Of a stretch of 64,000 nucleotides of DNA, positions 49,219-58,406 are shown one piece after another (positions within the stretch are counted from its first letter, which is position 1; each line of letters opens with the position of its first letter). The stretch comes from Actinoplanes derwentensis. Lineage in GTDB: Bacteria; Actinomycetota; Actinomycetes; Mycobacteriales; Micromonosporaceae. The notes under the pieces were generated by a model. It saw only the letters and a list, made by a program, of their open reading frames with translations. It was not told where the DNA came from and did no database searches. The translations under genes and the position numbers were made by a program. The DNA lies in the NCBI RefSeq assembly GCF_900104725.1, contig NZ_LT629758.1, positions 4,478,501-4,542,500 of the forward strand, read 5' to 3'.

Positions 49219-51164
49219 GCCCGCGACAACGGCCCAGTCTGGCCCGCCGGGTGTTCACCCTGTTGGTGGCGATACCGCTGATGGCCGCCGTGGTGATCGT
49301 CAACAAGCCGATCGTGGGTTTCGCCGCTGAGCGTTACCACGAGTTCACGATCAACAGACCTACCTACAAGCAGCAGTACGGCCATTGGTCGCGTCTGCGG
49401 ATCCCCAGCGAGTTCAAGGTCAACGCGATCCACGCCGCCATGCTCCGGACCGGCAAGGTGCTGATCATCGCGGGTTCCGGCAACAACCGGGACAACTTCG
49501 AGGCCGGCACGTTCCGGACGATCCTGTGGGATCCGCGCACCGACCGGTTCAAGGACGTGCACACCCCGACCGACCTGTTCTGCGGCGGGCACACCTTCCT
49601 GCCCAACGGGAACCTGCTGGTCGCGGGCGGCACCAAGTCGTACGAGGTGCTGGAGGCGAACATCAAGTTCGCCGCCGGGGTCATGAAGATCAAGAACGAG
49701 TCGCCGGACGGCGGGCCGCGGGCGTTCCCGAAGGGCACCCGTTTCCTCGGCACCAACGGCCGGGTCTACCTGACCCGCGCCGACGTGACGGTGCCGGCCG
49801 CCGCCAAGGTGACCCACGGCAACCACACGATGGTGCACGCCGGTGAGGTCGAGGTCTGGGTGGACGCCGCCGAACAGGGCGACGCCCCGATCGTGACGGA
49901 GCCCGGCCAGTATTCCGTCGAGGGTCTGACCGGCGCCGACACCCGTAACCTCTACGGCATCGCGGAGAAGATCACCCGGGAGAAGCAGGAGTACGGCGGG
50001 GACAAGACGTCGTACGAGTTCGACCCGGTCGCCGAGCGTTACGTCCGGACCGCCGACATGACCGAGCACCGCTGGTATCCGACGTTGTCCACGATGCCGA
50101 ACGGCGACATCCTGGCCGTCTCCGGACTGGACGAGTTCGGCCGGATGCTGCCCGGAACCAACGAGCGCTACCAGGTGAAACAACGTAAGTGGGTGGCCGC
50201 GCCGGAGCTGAAGCGGGTCTTCCCCACGTATCCGGCGCTGTTCCTCACCGAGGGCGAGAGGCTCTTCTTCTCCGGTTCGAACGCCGGGTACGGCTCGGAC
50301 ACCGAGGGGCGCACCCCCGGCTTGTGGGACGTGACGAAGAACCGGTTCCGGACCGTCCCCGGGCTGAAGGACGCGAACATGACCGAGACCAGCGCGTCGG
50401 TGATGCTGCCGCCGGCCCAGGACCAGAAAGTGATGATCATGGGGGGTGGCGCGGTCGGTGACTCGCCCGTCTCCACCGCCCGGACCGCGATCGCCGACCT
50501 GGACGAGAAGCAGCCGCGGTACCGGCCCGGACCGGACCTGCCGGCGCCGACGCGGTACCTGAGCACCGTGGTGCTGCCCGACGACACCGTGTTCACCAGC
50601 GGCGGCTCGTCGGGGTACCGAGGTGGGCCGTACCAGGGGAAGAACCGCAGTGACCTGCTGACCGCGCACATCTACGATCCGGCTCGCGAACAGTTCCGGA
50701 AGGCCGCGGCACCGTCGGTGGGGCGCAACTACCACTCGGAGGCGCTGCTGCTGCCGGACGGCCGGGTGGTCTCCATGGGCAGCGATCCGATCTACGACGT
50801 GACCGGGAAGAACCCGGGCAGGTTCGAGCAGCGGGTGGAGATCTACAGCCCGCCGTACCTGTTCCGGGGGGACCGTCCGTCGATCGGCGGCGGGCCGCGC
50901 ACGATCGCCCGCGGTGCCAGCGCCCAGTACGCGACCGGGGACGCCGCCCGGATCACCGGGGCCCGGCTGGTCCGGCCCAGCGCCGTCACCCACGGCACCG
51001 ACGTCGATCAGCGGTCGGTGGAACTGGGCGTGCGGCGGGCCCCCGGTGGGGTGACCGTCTCCGTACCCGCGAAGTCCGGTCTGGTCCCCTCCGGCTGGTA
51101 CATGCTCTTCCTGATCGACGACAAGGGGGTGCCCTCCCGGGCGCGCTGGGTCAGAGTCAGTTAG
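49215..51164 (+). CDS. glxA: Copper radical oxidase of the galactose oxidase family (GlxA-like)
   Basis: This 649-residue protein has an N-terminal signal anchor (VFTLLVAIPLMAAVVIVNKPIVGF), a kelch propeller and a C-terminal DUF1929 domain. Candidate active-site residues line up with galactose oxidase/GlxA: cysteine 123 in DLFCGGH and tyrosine 288 in RWYPT (thioether pair), tyrosine 506 and histidine 507 in NYHSEA, and histidine 593 in AVTHGTD. GlxA is thought to oxidise glycan ends made by CslA. The ATG overlaps the cslA stop. The 3-prime end overlaps the convergent GH6 gene by eight bases. Confidence 0.93.
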   Translation: MSPRQRPSLARRVFTLLVAIPLMAAVVIVNKPIVGFAAERYHEFTINRPTYKQQYGHWSRLRIPSEFKVNAIHAAMLRTGKVLIIAGSGNNRDNFEAGTFRTILWDPRTDRFKDVHTPTDLFCGGHTFLPNGNLLVAGGTKSYEVLEANIKFAAGVMKIKNESPDGGPRAFPKGTRFLGTNGRVYLTRADVTVPAAAKVTHGNHTMVHAGEVEVWVDAAEQGDAPIVTEPGQYSVEGLTGADTRNLYGIAEKITREKQEYGGDKTSYEFDPVAERYVRTADMTEHRWYPTLSTMPNGDILAVSGLDEFGRMLPGTNERYQVKQRKWVAAPELKRVFPTYPALFLTEGERLFFSGSNAGYGSDTEGRTPGLWDVTKNRFRTVPGLKDANMTETSASVMLPPAQDQKVMIMGGGAVGDSPVSTARTAIADLDEKQPRYRPGPDLPAPTRYLSTVVLPDDTVFTSGGSSGYRGGPYQGKNRSDLLTAHIYDPAREQFRKAAAPSVGRNYHSEALLLPDGRVVSMGSDPIYDVTGKNPGRFEQRVEIYSPPYLFRGDRPSIGGGPRTIARGASAQYATGDAARITGARLVRPSAVTHGTDVDQRSVELGVRRAPGGVTVSVPAKSGLVPSGWYMLFLIDDKGVPSRARWVRVS

Positions 51165-52185
51165 TGGCCAGCCCGAGCGCGTACTCGGGCCACCACTGAC
51201 CCGCGGGCGGCGCGTCCGGCAGGCATGGCCCGTCGGACTCGCCCGGCCGCTTGATCCAGAGGAACGCGTCGACCCGCGGCGTCCCGGTCTGGGTGGTCGG
51301 CGACGGGCCCAGTGCCCGGCCGGGCGGATTGCACCAGTGGCCTTCGGCGTCCTGTGCGTCGACTGGGGCCGGGCCGTTGCCGTTGCGGCTGGTGTCGATC
51401 ACGAAGGGCAGTCCGCCGAGACGGTCGGAGACCGCCGTACCGTAGATGATGTTGTCGTCGGTGGTCTCGAAGTTGGCCACGTTGAGACTGAACCCGTCGG
51501 CCTGCCGCACCCCGGCGCGTTCCAGCGCCTCGGCCACCCGGCCCACGTCCTTGATCCAGCCCGGGTTCCCGGCGTCCAGGTAGACCTTGGCCAGCGGCTC
51601 CTGTTTGAACGCCGCGACGGCTTCGCTCAGCAGCTGGTAGCGCTCGTCGGCGACCGGGCCGGAGACGCAGCCGTCGATCAGGTGCGGGATCGCGTCGGGT
51701 TCCAGGATCACCACTGCCGAACTGCCGCGGACGGCGGCGGCCAGCTCGGTGATCCAGGTCCGGTAGGCGGCCGCGTCCGGTGCGCCGCCGCCGGAGTGCC
51801 CGCCGCAGTCACGTTGCGGCACCCAGTACGGCACCAGCACCGCGGTCCGCCCGTCCGCGGTGGCCGCCGCGACCAACTGCCGGGCCTTGTCCTGGAAACC
51901 GGGGTCGGCGTTGGCGAACCAGACGGCCGTCGGCGACTCGGCGATGCGGCGCAACGCGGTCGCGTCGGAGAACCTGCCCTCGGTCTCCCAGGTGGCCACC
52001 TGCTGGACGGCCGGAGCGTCGGGTTCGACGAAGAAGCGGGCGGCCGCCGGGGACGGTGACGGCGACACCACGACGGGCGGAGGGGGTGTCTCGTCCGGCG
52101 AGCAGCCGCCGAGAGCGATCATCATGGCCAGACAACAGAGCGCGGGTAGCCTTCTCATCCGGACGAAGGCTACCGGTCCGGACAT
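51157..52185 (-). CDS. GH6 family endoglucanase/cellobiohydrolase-like lipoprotein
   Basis: This 342-residue protein has a lipobox (MMIALGGCS) and a Pro-rich linker, then a GH6 barrel: YWVPQRDCGGHSGGG, VVILEPDAIPHL (catalytic aspartate), VYLDAGNPGWI, NVANFETT, FVIDTSRNGNGP, WCNPPGRALGP and DAFLWIKRPGESDGPC. It would cut beta-1,4-glucan at the cell surface. Streptomyces cslA-glxA loci also carry a GH6-type gene (cslZ), so this fits the same glycan pathway although it is on the opposite strand. Start 52185, or ATG 52158 giving a shorter signal. Confidence 0.92.
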   Translation of the reverse strand: MSGPVAFVRMRRLPALCCLAMMIALGGCSPDETPPPPVVVSPSPSPAAARFFVEPDAPAVQQVATWETEGRFSDATALRRIAESPTAVWFANADPGFQDKARQLVAAATADGRTAVLVPYWVPQRDCGGHSGGGAPDAAAYRTWITELAAAVRGSSAVVILEPDAIPHLIDGCVSGPVADERYQLLSEAVAAFKQEPLAKVYLDAGNPGWIKDVGRVAEALERAGVRQADGFSLNVANFETTDDNIIYGTAVSDRLGGLPFVIDTSRNGNGPAPVDAQDAEGHWCNPPGRALGPSPTTQTGTPRVDAFLWIKRPGESDGPCLPDAPPAGQWWPEYALGLATN

Positions 52186-52212
52186 ACTTGATCTTTTATC
52201 AGCACACCACTC

Positions 52213-52818
52213 TTACGGGTGACGCCGTAGGACATCCAGGACGAACCACTCGTCTTCGTGGTGCACGACCGGCTCCAGGCCCGGGGTGGCGGCCAGCGCG
52301 GCGTGCGCGTTGAAGCCGTCGTAGGTGCCGCCGTTCTCCCGATCGCGGAAGTGCACCGCGACCAGGTCGCCACCGGGCTCCAGGCGCTGCACCAGCCCGG
52401 TCAGCGTGGCCGCCAGGTCGTCGGCGGACAGGTAGTAGAGCAGGTCACCGATCACGATCAGGTCGAAGTCACCGCCGGGCAGGCCGGCCGGAAGCTCGGC
52501 CCGCTCGACCGTCACGTTCGGTAGATCAGCGGTGTTCTCCCGGGCGAGCTGGACCGCCTCCTCGACACTGTCGGTAGCCAGCACCTCGTCGCAGCGCTCG
52601 GCCAGCATCCGGCTCAGGGTCCCGACCGAGGCACCAGGCTCGTAACAGCGGCGGTAGTGCTCGCGCGGCAGGCTGGCCACGGTGACCGCGAACTTGCGCC
52701 GGTCGTGCCACTTGACGGCGATGTCCCACGGGTCGTCCTTCGCCAGGTAGAGCCCGGTGAAGTGGTCCAGGGAGACGCTGGTCTCCGGCGGTGCGGCGTC
52801 GCCTGCTGCTCGTGTCAC
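52213..52818 (-). CDS. SAM-dependent methyltransferase (NodS-like)
   Basis: This 201-residue class I methyltransferase has motif I in CYEPGASVGTLSRMLA, the acidic ribose loop in VLATDSVEEAVQLA, FDLIVIGDLLYYLS as motif IV, and LVQRLEPGGDLVAVHF after it. Similar proteins modify small molecules; the acceptor is unknown. It starts at GTG 52818 and ends 27 bases before the GH6 start, so both may be on one transcript. Confidence 0.87.
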   Translation of the reverse strand: MTRAAGDAAPPETSVSLDHFTGLYLAKDDPWDIAVKWHDRRKFAVTVASLPREHYRRCYEPGASVGTLSRMLAERCDEVLATDSVEEAVQLARENTADLPNVTVERAELPAGLPGGDFDLIVIGDLLYYLSADDLAATLTGLVQRLEPGGDLVAVHFRDRENGGTYDGFNAHAALAATPGLEPVVHHEDEWFVLDVLRRHP

Positions 52819-52839
52819 ACCGGCGATTGTGCCCTCGGT

Positions 52840-53865
52840 TCACGCGGCGCTGACGGTCAGGGTGCCGACCCCCTCGTCGGCGATCACGTCCAGGCCGCCG
52901 CTGCCGTCGGTGGCGGTCAGCACCCGGCCCCGGTCGACACCCTGGGTGCGGTCGCCGTAGAGGACCACGGTGCCGGCACCGTTACGGAGGGTGGCGCGGA
53001 CCGGGATCTGGTCGGCGGTCCGGATCCGCCAGTCGTTGACCCCGCCGGACATCTGGACCGGTACGACGGCGTCCTGCTCGGGCAGCGCGATGTCGATGGC
53101 CGCGGCGCCGCCGAGCAGGTCGATCCGGTCGACCCGGCCGCCGGTGAGGTCGAAGGTGCCGGTGCGCACCCCGCCGCGCATCCGCACCGACCAGGCGACC
53201 TCCGGGCTGAGCAGGACGTCCACCCGGGACGAGCCCTCCTCGCTGATCTTGTCGGCGAAGACGCGCACGATGCCGTCGCCGAACTCGACCCGCGGCCGGA
53301 TCGCGCTGCCGTCCGGCGAGGTGGCGGTGAACCAGGAGCCGCTGCCGGTGCCGGTGATCAGCACGTTGAGGTCGGTGACGCCGTCGGCCAGTTCGAAGGT
53401 GGCGGCGGCCGGAGCCTCCGGAGCGGGCGGGGTGGTCTCGATGCTGACCGGCGGGTTCTCCGGTTCCACCAGGACCGGCGCGGACGGGTTCGCCACCACC
53501 GACGGCACCTCCGGTGCCGACCCCTTCGCCAGCCAGGCGGCCGTTCCGGCGGCCAGGAGCCCGGCGAGGACCGCGGCCATGGTCCGGCCGAGCGGGCGGC
53601 GGGGCTTGGTGGCCGGACGGCCGACCATGTGCAGCTCGATGGTCGGGCGGCCGGTGTTGATCTGAACGGTGGGCCGGTTGTCGACCTTGGGCTGCCAGGC
53701 CGGTTCGGTCCGGGTGGCTTCCGCGCCCTCCAGCTCGTAGTGGTCGGGCTGCGGACCCACCCGGTGGGGCGCGTCCGGCCAGAATTCCGAAATATCAGGC
53801 ATATCGGCTTTATCGGTTGCGTCGGTACCGGTGACGCTGACATCTGGCGCGGCAGGACTATCCAC
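52840..53865 (-). CDS. Single-span membrane protein with extracytoplasmic beta-rich domain
   Basis: This 341-residue protein has a cytosolic N-terminal 110 residues rich in Pro and Asp, one helix (AAVLAGLLAAGTAAWLA), a Pro-rich linker and a C-terminal domain of repeated short beta strands (VRMRGGVRTGTFDLTGGRVDRIDLLGGAAAIDIAL), similar to DUF4097-type sheets. The topology resembles transmembrane anti-sigma or envelope-sensing proteins, but no anti-sigma motif is seen. GTG 53865 has GGAGGAG upstream; a longer frame to 53931 lacks one. Confidence 0.75.
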   Translation of the reverse strand: MDSPAAPDVSVTGTDATDKADMPDISEFWPDAPHRVGPQPDHYELEGAEATRTEPAWQPKVDNRPTVQINTGRPTIELHMVGRPATKPRRPLGRTMAAVLAGLLAAGTAAWLAKGSAPEVPSVVANPSAPVLVEPENPPVSIETTPPAPEAPAAATFELADGVTDLNVLITGTGSGSWFTATSPDGSAIRPRVEFGDGIVRVFADKISEEGSSRVDVLLSPEVAWSVRMRGGVRTGTFDLTGGRVDRIDLLGGAAAIDIALPEQDAVVPVQMSGGVNDWRIRTADQIPVRATLRNGAGTVVLYGDRTQGVDRGRVLTATDGSGGLDVIADEGVGTLTVSAA

Positions 53866-54050
53866 GTTGCTCTCCTCCGGGCACGGCAGGGCTCCCGGGC
53901 GTGGTACGGACCGGAGCGCCCGAAGGTTCATTTGGTCACGCTCCCAAACTATTGGTACAGCGTTTCCACTTGCTTCGGAGACCGCCGAACGTGTAGATCC
54001 TTATCGAACCATTAAGTACCTATGTGAACAGTCCCCAGGAAGCGAATTAC

Positions 54051-54998
54051 ATGCCGGAAGACAACACCCGTAACGGCTTGCGGGTAGGCGGCTGGATTCC
54101 GCCGTATTCAGCCGGTGGCGACTCCACCGTGCCGATCCGGCCGACCGCGCAACCCGCGCTCAGCGGGCGCCCCCACCCGCGGGATCATTTCACCCGGGTC
54201 CGTAACTCCTCGACGATGCGGCCCCGCCTCGTCCTGGTCGCGGCCCTCTGCCTCGCCTGTGCCGCGACCGCCGCGGTCGCGGTCGTCCTCGACGCCGCGC
54301 GCAAGCCTCAGCCGGTCGCCGCGGAGTTCACCTTCCCCCAGACGGTGCCTCCGTTCGATCCGGCCCCGGCGGCCGCCGAGACATCGACTGACGTGCCGGT
54401 CAGCGTGCAGCCGTCACCCTCCGCGACCTCACTCTCCGCTACGCTCAGCCCCACCGGTGCCGCCTCGTCACGGTCGTCGTCGAGCCTCCAGCCGACGACA
54501 CCGGGAGCAACCCGTACCACCACGAAAGCCCCTCAGCCCACCACGACCACCGCCACCCCGCCGGTCTCCCTGGTGGTCGGTTCGACGACCGGCCTGGAAG
54601 CCACCGACCGGCCCGGCGAAAGAGTGCGGCACAACGACTACCGTGGCCGTCTGGACCGGATAGGATCGACGAGCAGCGATCGAGAGCGGGCCGACTCGAA
54701 CTTCCGCGTTCGCTCCGGTCTGGCCGGCAACGGCTGCGTCTCATTCGAGTCGGTAAACTTTCCGGGGTATTATCTGCGTCACTACAACTTCGAAATTCGT
54801 CTCGCCAGGATCGAGCGCACACAGCTATTCCGAGAGGACGCGACATTCTGTCCGGTGACTATTCGTGAGGGTGCCGCCTTGGTGTTGCGTTCCACGAATT
54901 ATCCGGGGCATCATGTCGTCGCCGACGGTGACCGGCTGAAGATCGTCGAGACGTCCGCGGCGAGGGCTCTGGCCTTCACACCGCGGCCCGCACTCTGA
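54051..54998 (+). CDS. Membrane-anchored protein with AbfB-like beta-trefoil domain
   Basis: This 315-residue protein has a cytosolic tail of about 55 residues, a helix (LVLVAALCLACAATAAVAVVL), and a Ser/Thr/Pro-rich linker (85-180). The C-terminal beta-trefoil resembles the arabinose-binding AbfB/CBM42 module (NFRVRSGLAGNGCVSFESVNFPGYYLRHYNFEIRLAR, STNYPGHHVV). It probably binds cell-wall or plant arabinan outside the cell. ATG 54051 has AGGAAG upstream. It is divergent from a similarly built membrane protein, suggesting related surface roles. Confidence 0.82.
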   Translation: MPEDNTRNGLRVGGWIPPYSAGGDSTVPIRPTAQPALSGRPHPRDHFTRVRNSSTMRPRLVLVAALCLACAATAAVAVVLDAARKPQPVAAEFTFPQTVPPFDPAPAAAETSTDVPVSVQPSPSATSLSATLSPTGAASSRSSSSLQPTTPGATRTTTKAPQPTTTTATPPVSLVVGSTTGLEATDRPGERVRHNDYRGRLDRIGSTSSDRERADSNFRVRSGLAGNGCVSFESVNFPGYYLRHYNFEIRLARIERTQLFREDATFCPVTIREGAALVLRSTNYPGHHVVADGDRLKIVETSAARALAFTPRPAL

Positions 54999-55033
54999 TC
55001 GACCCGGCTGGCCCATCCAGCCGGGTCGATCAG
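54995..55033. terminator. Bidirectional terminator hairpin
   Basis: A perfect 17-bp stem (54995-55011 with 55017-55033, core GATCGACCCGGCTGG) includes the stop codon of the AbfB-domain gene and lies 11 bases beyond the GH42 stop. It separates two convergent genes. Confidence 0.8.
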
Positions 55034-55043
55034 GCCAACTAGG

Positions 55044-57041
55044 TCAGACCCTCGAATCGCGGTGGAGAACCCTCACTCCCCGCGGTTCGAGGACCGGCTC
55101 GCCCAGAGAATCCAGTTCCACGGGTGAGTCGGTGCGGTTGATCAGGAACCAGTGGTCCCCGCGGATCGTCAGCTCGACCCGCCCGGCCAGTTCGGCCGGC
55201 AGCTCACTGCTCACCCCGGCCGGTCCGAGCAGGGCCGGCAGCAGCGGGGCCAGACCGGCGGGGCCGAGCCGGGTGGAGACGTACGACGCCGATCCGGTGC
55301 CCACCGCCCGCCGGGTGACCGCCGCGCGTTCCGCCTGGTCCCCGGTCTTGTAGTGAGCCAGCACCTCGACGTCCGTGCCGGTCACGTCGATCCGGTCGGT
55401 CCAGAGGGTGCCGGTGGTGCCGTTGTCCAGTTCCACACTCTCGTGGTCCAGCAGCGGCCCGAACTCCTCGATCCGGATGCCGAGCACCTCCCGCAGCGCA
55501 CCGGGATAGCCACCCAGCCACACGTGGTCGTGCTCGTCCACGATCCCGGAGAAGTAGGTGGCGACCAGGTGCCCGCCACCGGCCGCGTACCGCCGCAGCC
55601 GGGTGGCCAGTGCACCCGGCACCACGTGCAGGATCGGGGCGATCAGCACCCGGTACTCCTCCAGCGGGGCGTCCGGCGGCACCACGTCGGCACGGATGCC
55701 GGCGTCCAGCAGGGCGGTGTACCAGTCGAGGGCCTCCGGCCGGTACCGCAGCCGGTCGGTGGGGTGTGAGTCGTGCTCGGACACCCACCACGACTCCCAG
55801 TCGAAGACGATCCCGACGGGGGCACGGCGGCGGCGCGAGCCGGCGATGGGCGCCAGCTCGCGCAGCCGTTCCCCGAGACGCACCACGTCCCGGAACAGAT
55901 CACTATCGGTCCCGGAATGCGACAGCATCGCCGAGTGGTACTTCTCCGCGCCGGCCTTCGACTGCCGCCACTGGAAGTAGCAGACCGCGTCGGCACCGTG
56001 TGCGACGTGGGTGAGCGAGTCCCGGGCCAGTTCGCCCGGCTTCTTCGCCACGTTGACCGGCTGCCAGTTGACCGCGCTGGTGGAGTGCTCCATCAGGAAC
56101 CACGGGTGGCCACCGGCCAGGTTGCCGGTCAGGTTCGCGGAGAACGACAGTTCGTCGCGGGCCTGCGGGCCGGGCAGCACGTAGTGGTCGTTGGAGACGA
56201 AGTCGACCTCGGCGGCCCAGTCCGCGTAGTTCATCCCCTTGGTCTCGCCCATCACCATGAAGTTCGTGGTGACCGGCACCTCCGGGGTGATCCGGCGCAG
56301 TACCGCCCGCTCGGCCCGCAGGTGCTCCTTGAGCGCGTCGGAGGAGAACCGCTTGAAGTCGAGCTGCTGGGTCGGATTCGGGTGCGAGGCGGCCAGCCGG
56401 GGCGGCAGGACCTCCTCGAAGTCGTCGTACCGCTGCGCCCAGAAGGCGGTTCCCCAGGCGTGGTTCAGCGCTTCGACGGTGTTGTACCGCTCGCGCAGCC
56501 AGAGCCGGAAGGCCCGGGCCGCGTCGTCGGAGTAGTCGTAGATGTTGTGGCAGCCCAGCTCGTTGTTGACGTGCCAGGCCACCAGCGCCGGGTGCTCGGC
56601 GTACCGGACGGCCAGTTCCCGGACCAGGCGCAGCGCGTGTTCCCGGAAGACCGGCGAGGTGGGCCGCCAGTGCTGGCGGGCGCCCGGCCACAGGGTCTCC
56701 CCGGTGCGGGTCACCGGCAGGATCTCCGGGTGTTTGCGGGTGAGCCAGGGCGGCGGTGAGGCGGTGGCGGTGGCCAGGTCGACGGTGATCCCGCCGGCGT
56801 GCAGCAGGTCCATCACCTCGTCGAGCCAGGCGAAGTCGAAGACTCCCTCACGCGGCTCCAGCCGGGCCCAGGAGAAGATCGCGAGCGAGACGATCGTGAC
56901 GCCGGCCTGTCGCATGGCCCGCACGTCGTCGTCCCAGACCTCGCGAGGCCATTGATCGGGGTTGTAGTCCGCGCCGAATTCCAGACGCGCCGCCCCGGCG
57001 CGGCGAAGCCAGCGCCGGGGCGTCTCGAAGCTCTGCGTCAT
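55044..57041 (-). CDS. GH42 beta-galactosidase
   Basis: This 665-residue cytosolic enzyme cleaves terminal beta-galactosides. The barrel starts FGADYNPDQWPREVWDDDV. The acid/base glutamate is E161 in HVNNELGCHN and the nucleophile E318 in FLMEHSTSAVNWQP. Central trimerisation and C-terminal beta domains follow. Length matches GH42. Its start overlaps the stop of the sugar-binding protein gene, so imported galacto-oligosaccharide would be split here. Last gene of the LacI-controlled operon. Confidence 0.95.
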   Translation of the reverse strand: MTQSFETPRRWLRRAGAARLEFGADYNPDQWPREVWDDDVRAMRQAGVTIVSLAIFSWARLEPREGVFDFAWLDEVMDLLHAGGITVDLATATASPPPWLTRKHPEILPVTRTGETLWPGARQHWRPTSPVFREHALRLVRELAVRYAEHPALVAWHVNNELGCHNIYDYSDDAARAFRLWLRERYNTVEALNHAWGTAFWAQRYDDFEEVLPPRLAASHPNPTQQLDFKRFSSDALKEHLRAERAVLRRITPEVPVTTNFMVMGETKGMNYADWAAEVDFVSNDHYVLPGPQARDELSFSANLTGNLAGGHPWFLMEHSTSAVNWQPVNVAKKPGELARDSLTHVAHGADAVCYFQWRQSKAGAEKYHSAMLSHSGTDSDLFRDVVRLGERLRELAPIAGSRRRRAPVGIVFDWESWWVSEHDSHPTDRLRYRPEALDWYTALLDAGIRADVVPPDAPLEEYRVLIAPILHVVPGALATRLRRYAAGGGHLVATYFSGIVDEHDHVWLGGYPGALREVLGIRIEEFGPLLDHESVELDNGTTGTLWTDRIDVTGTDVEVLAHYKTGDQAERAAVTRRAVGTGSASYVSTRLGPAGLAPLLPALLGPAGVSSELPAELAGRVELTIRGDHWFLINRTDSPVELDSLGEPVLEPRGVRVLHRDSRV

Positions 57042-58375
57042 TTAACCGTGAAACCCTGCTCCGTGCCGTACTTCACGGACGCATCCTGCCAGGCCTTGAG
57101 CCCGTCCGTCAGCGTTCCCTGACCGATGTACGCCTTACCCACCGTGTCGCTGAAGATGCTGTTGGCGTAGACCTGGAACGGAAGGTAGTTCCAGCCGGTG
57201 ACAACCTGACCGGCGGACTCGGCGAGCACCTCGTTGACCTTCTGGCCCCCGAAGTACGGGAACTCCTTGGACTGGAACTCCGGGGCGCTCAGCTCGGCGG
57301 TGGTTGCCGGGAATGCTCCAGCGTCGACGCGGGTCTTCACTCCCTCGTCGACGGCGGTGTACTTGAGGAACGCGTAGGCGAGGGCCTTGTTGGCACCGGC
57401 GGTCGGGATGGCGAGCGAGCTGCCTCCGCTCTCTGCAGTGGCCTTGGCGCCGGCCTCCCACTGCGGCATCGGCGCGACCCGCCACTTGCCGTTGGCCGCC
57501 TTGGCGCCGGACTCCAGGTTGCTGGGCATCCAGGCACCGGTTACCAGGGTGGCGATGGTGCCGTCGCCGAGGCCCTTGTACCACTCGTCGGTCCAGCTGA
57601 CGACCGGTGAGAGCAGCTTGGCGTCGAGCAGTTTCTGCCACTGGGTGACGAACTTCTGCGTACCCGGGTCTTGGAAGTTGACCGTGACGTTGGTGCCGTC
57701 GACGGTGTACGGCTTACCGCCGGCCTGCCAGATCAGGCTGGTGGCGAAACCGGCTTCACCGGAGTCACTGGTGATGTACGCCTTCGGGTCGGCCTTGTGC
57801 AGCTTCTCGGCCGCCGCGGCGTACTCCTCCCAGGTGGTCGGCACCGCGATCTGGTGCTTGTCGAACACCTCCTTGTTGTAGAAGAGCGCCATGGGGCCCG
57901 AGTCGATCGGCAGGCCGAAGACCTTGCCGCCGGAGTGCACCGCGTTCCACGTGCCGGGGGTGAACTTGCCGTCCAGGCCGGCCGCGCCGAATCCATCCAG
58001 CTCGGCTACCGACTTGGCCAGGGCGAACTGGGAGAGCGCGTAGTACTCGACCTGCGCCACGTCCGGCACGCCGGTACCGGCGGCGATCGCGTTCTGCATC
58101 GCGATGTAGTGGTCTTTACCCTGACCGGCGTTCACCAGGTTGATTTTGACTTTGGGGTACTTGGTCTGGAAGTCGGCCGCGACCTTGGTGATCGTGGTGT
58201 CCCACGCCCACACGGTCAGGTTTCCACCAGCCTCCAGAGCGGCGGTGACGTCGGCTTCGGAGACCGCGCCACCGGCAGCCGTGTCGCCGGCGTCGTCGGA
58301 GCCGGAGCAGCCGGACGCGAGGAGGGTTATCGACATCGCGGCGCCCAGGATGGCGCGCCGACGGGTGATCTTCAT
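57038..58375 (-). CDS. ABC sugar transporter substrate-binding lipoprotein
   Basis: This 445-residue family 1 solute-binding protein has RRR followed by a hydrophobic stretch and lipobox LLASGCSGS. The mature part shows TVWAWDTTITKVAADFQTKYPKVKINLVN, PDVAQVEYYAL, GLPIDSGPMALFYNKEVFDKHQI and TLVTGAWMPSNL, typical of oligosaccharide binders. With GH42 downstream, the ligand is probably a beta-galactoside. The gene order (permeases first, binding protein third) is less usual. No ATPase gene is present; a shared MsiK-type ATPase encoded elsewhere is likely. Confidence 0.93.
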   Translation of the reverse strand: MKITRRRAILGAAMSITLLASGCSGSDDAGDTAAGGAVSEADVTAALEAGGNLTVWAWDTTITKVAADFQTKYPKVKINLVNAGQGKDHYIAMQNAIAAGTGVPDVAQVEYYALSQFALAKSVAELDGFGAAGLDGKFTPGTWNAVHSGGKVFGLPIDSGPMALFYNKEVFDKHQIAVPTTWEEYAAAAEKLHKADPKAYITSDSGEAGFATSLIWQAGGKPYTVDGTNVTVNFQDPGTQKFVTQWQKLLDAKLLSPVVSWTDEWYKGLGDGTIATLVTGAWMPSNLESGAKAANGKWRVAPMPQWEAGAKATAESGGSSLAIPTAGANKALAYAFLKYTAVDEGVKTRVDAGAFPATTAELSAPEFQSKEFPYFGGQKVNEVLAESAGQVVTGWNYLPFQVYANSIFSDTVGKAYIGQGTLTDGLKAWQDASVKYGTEQGFTVK

Positions 58376-58406
58376 TCTCGGGGTGTCCCTTCGGTGTTAG
58401 AGGGGG

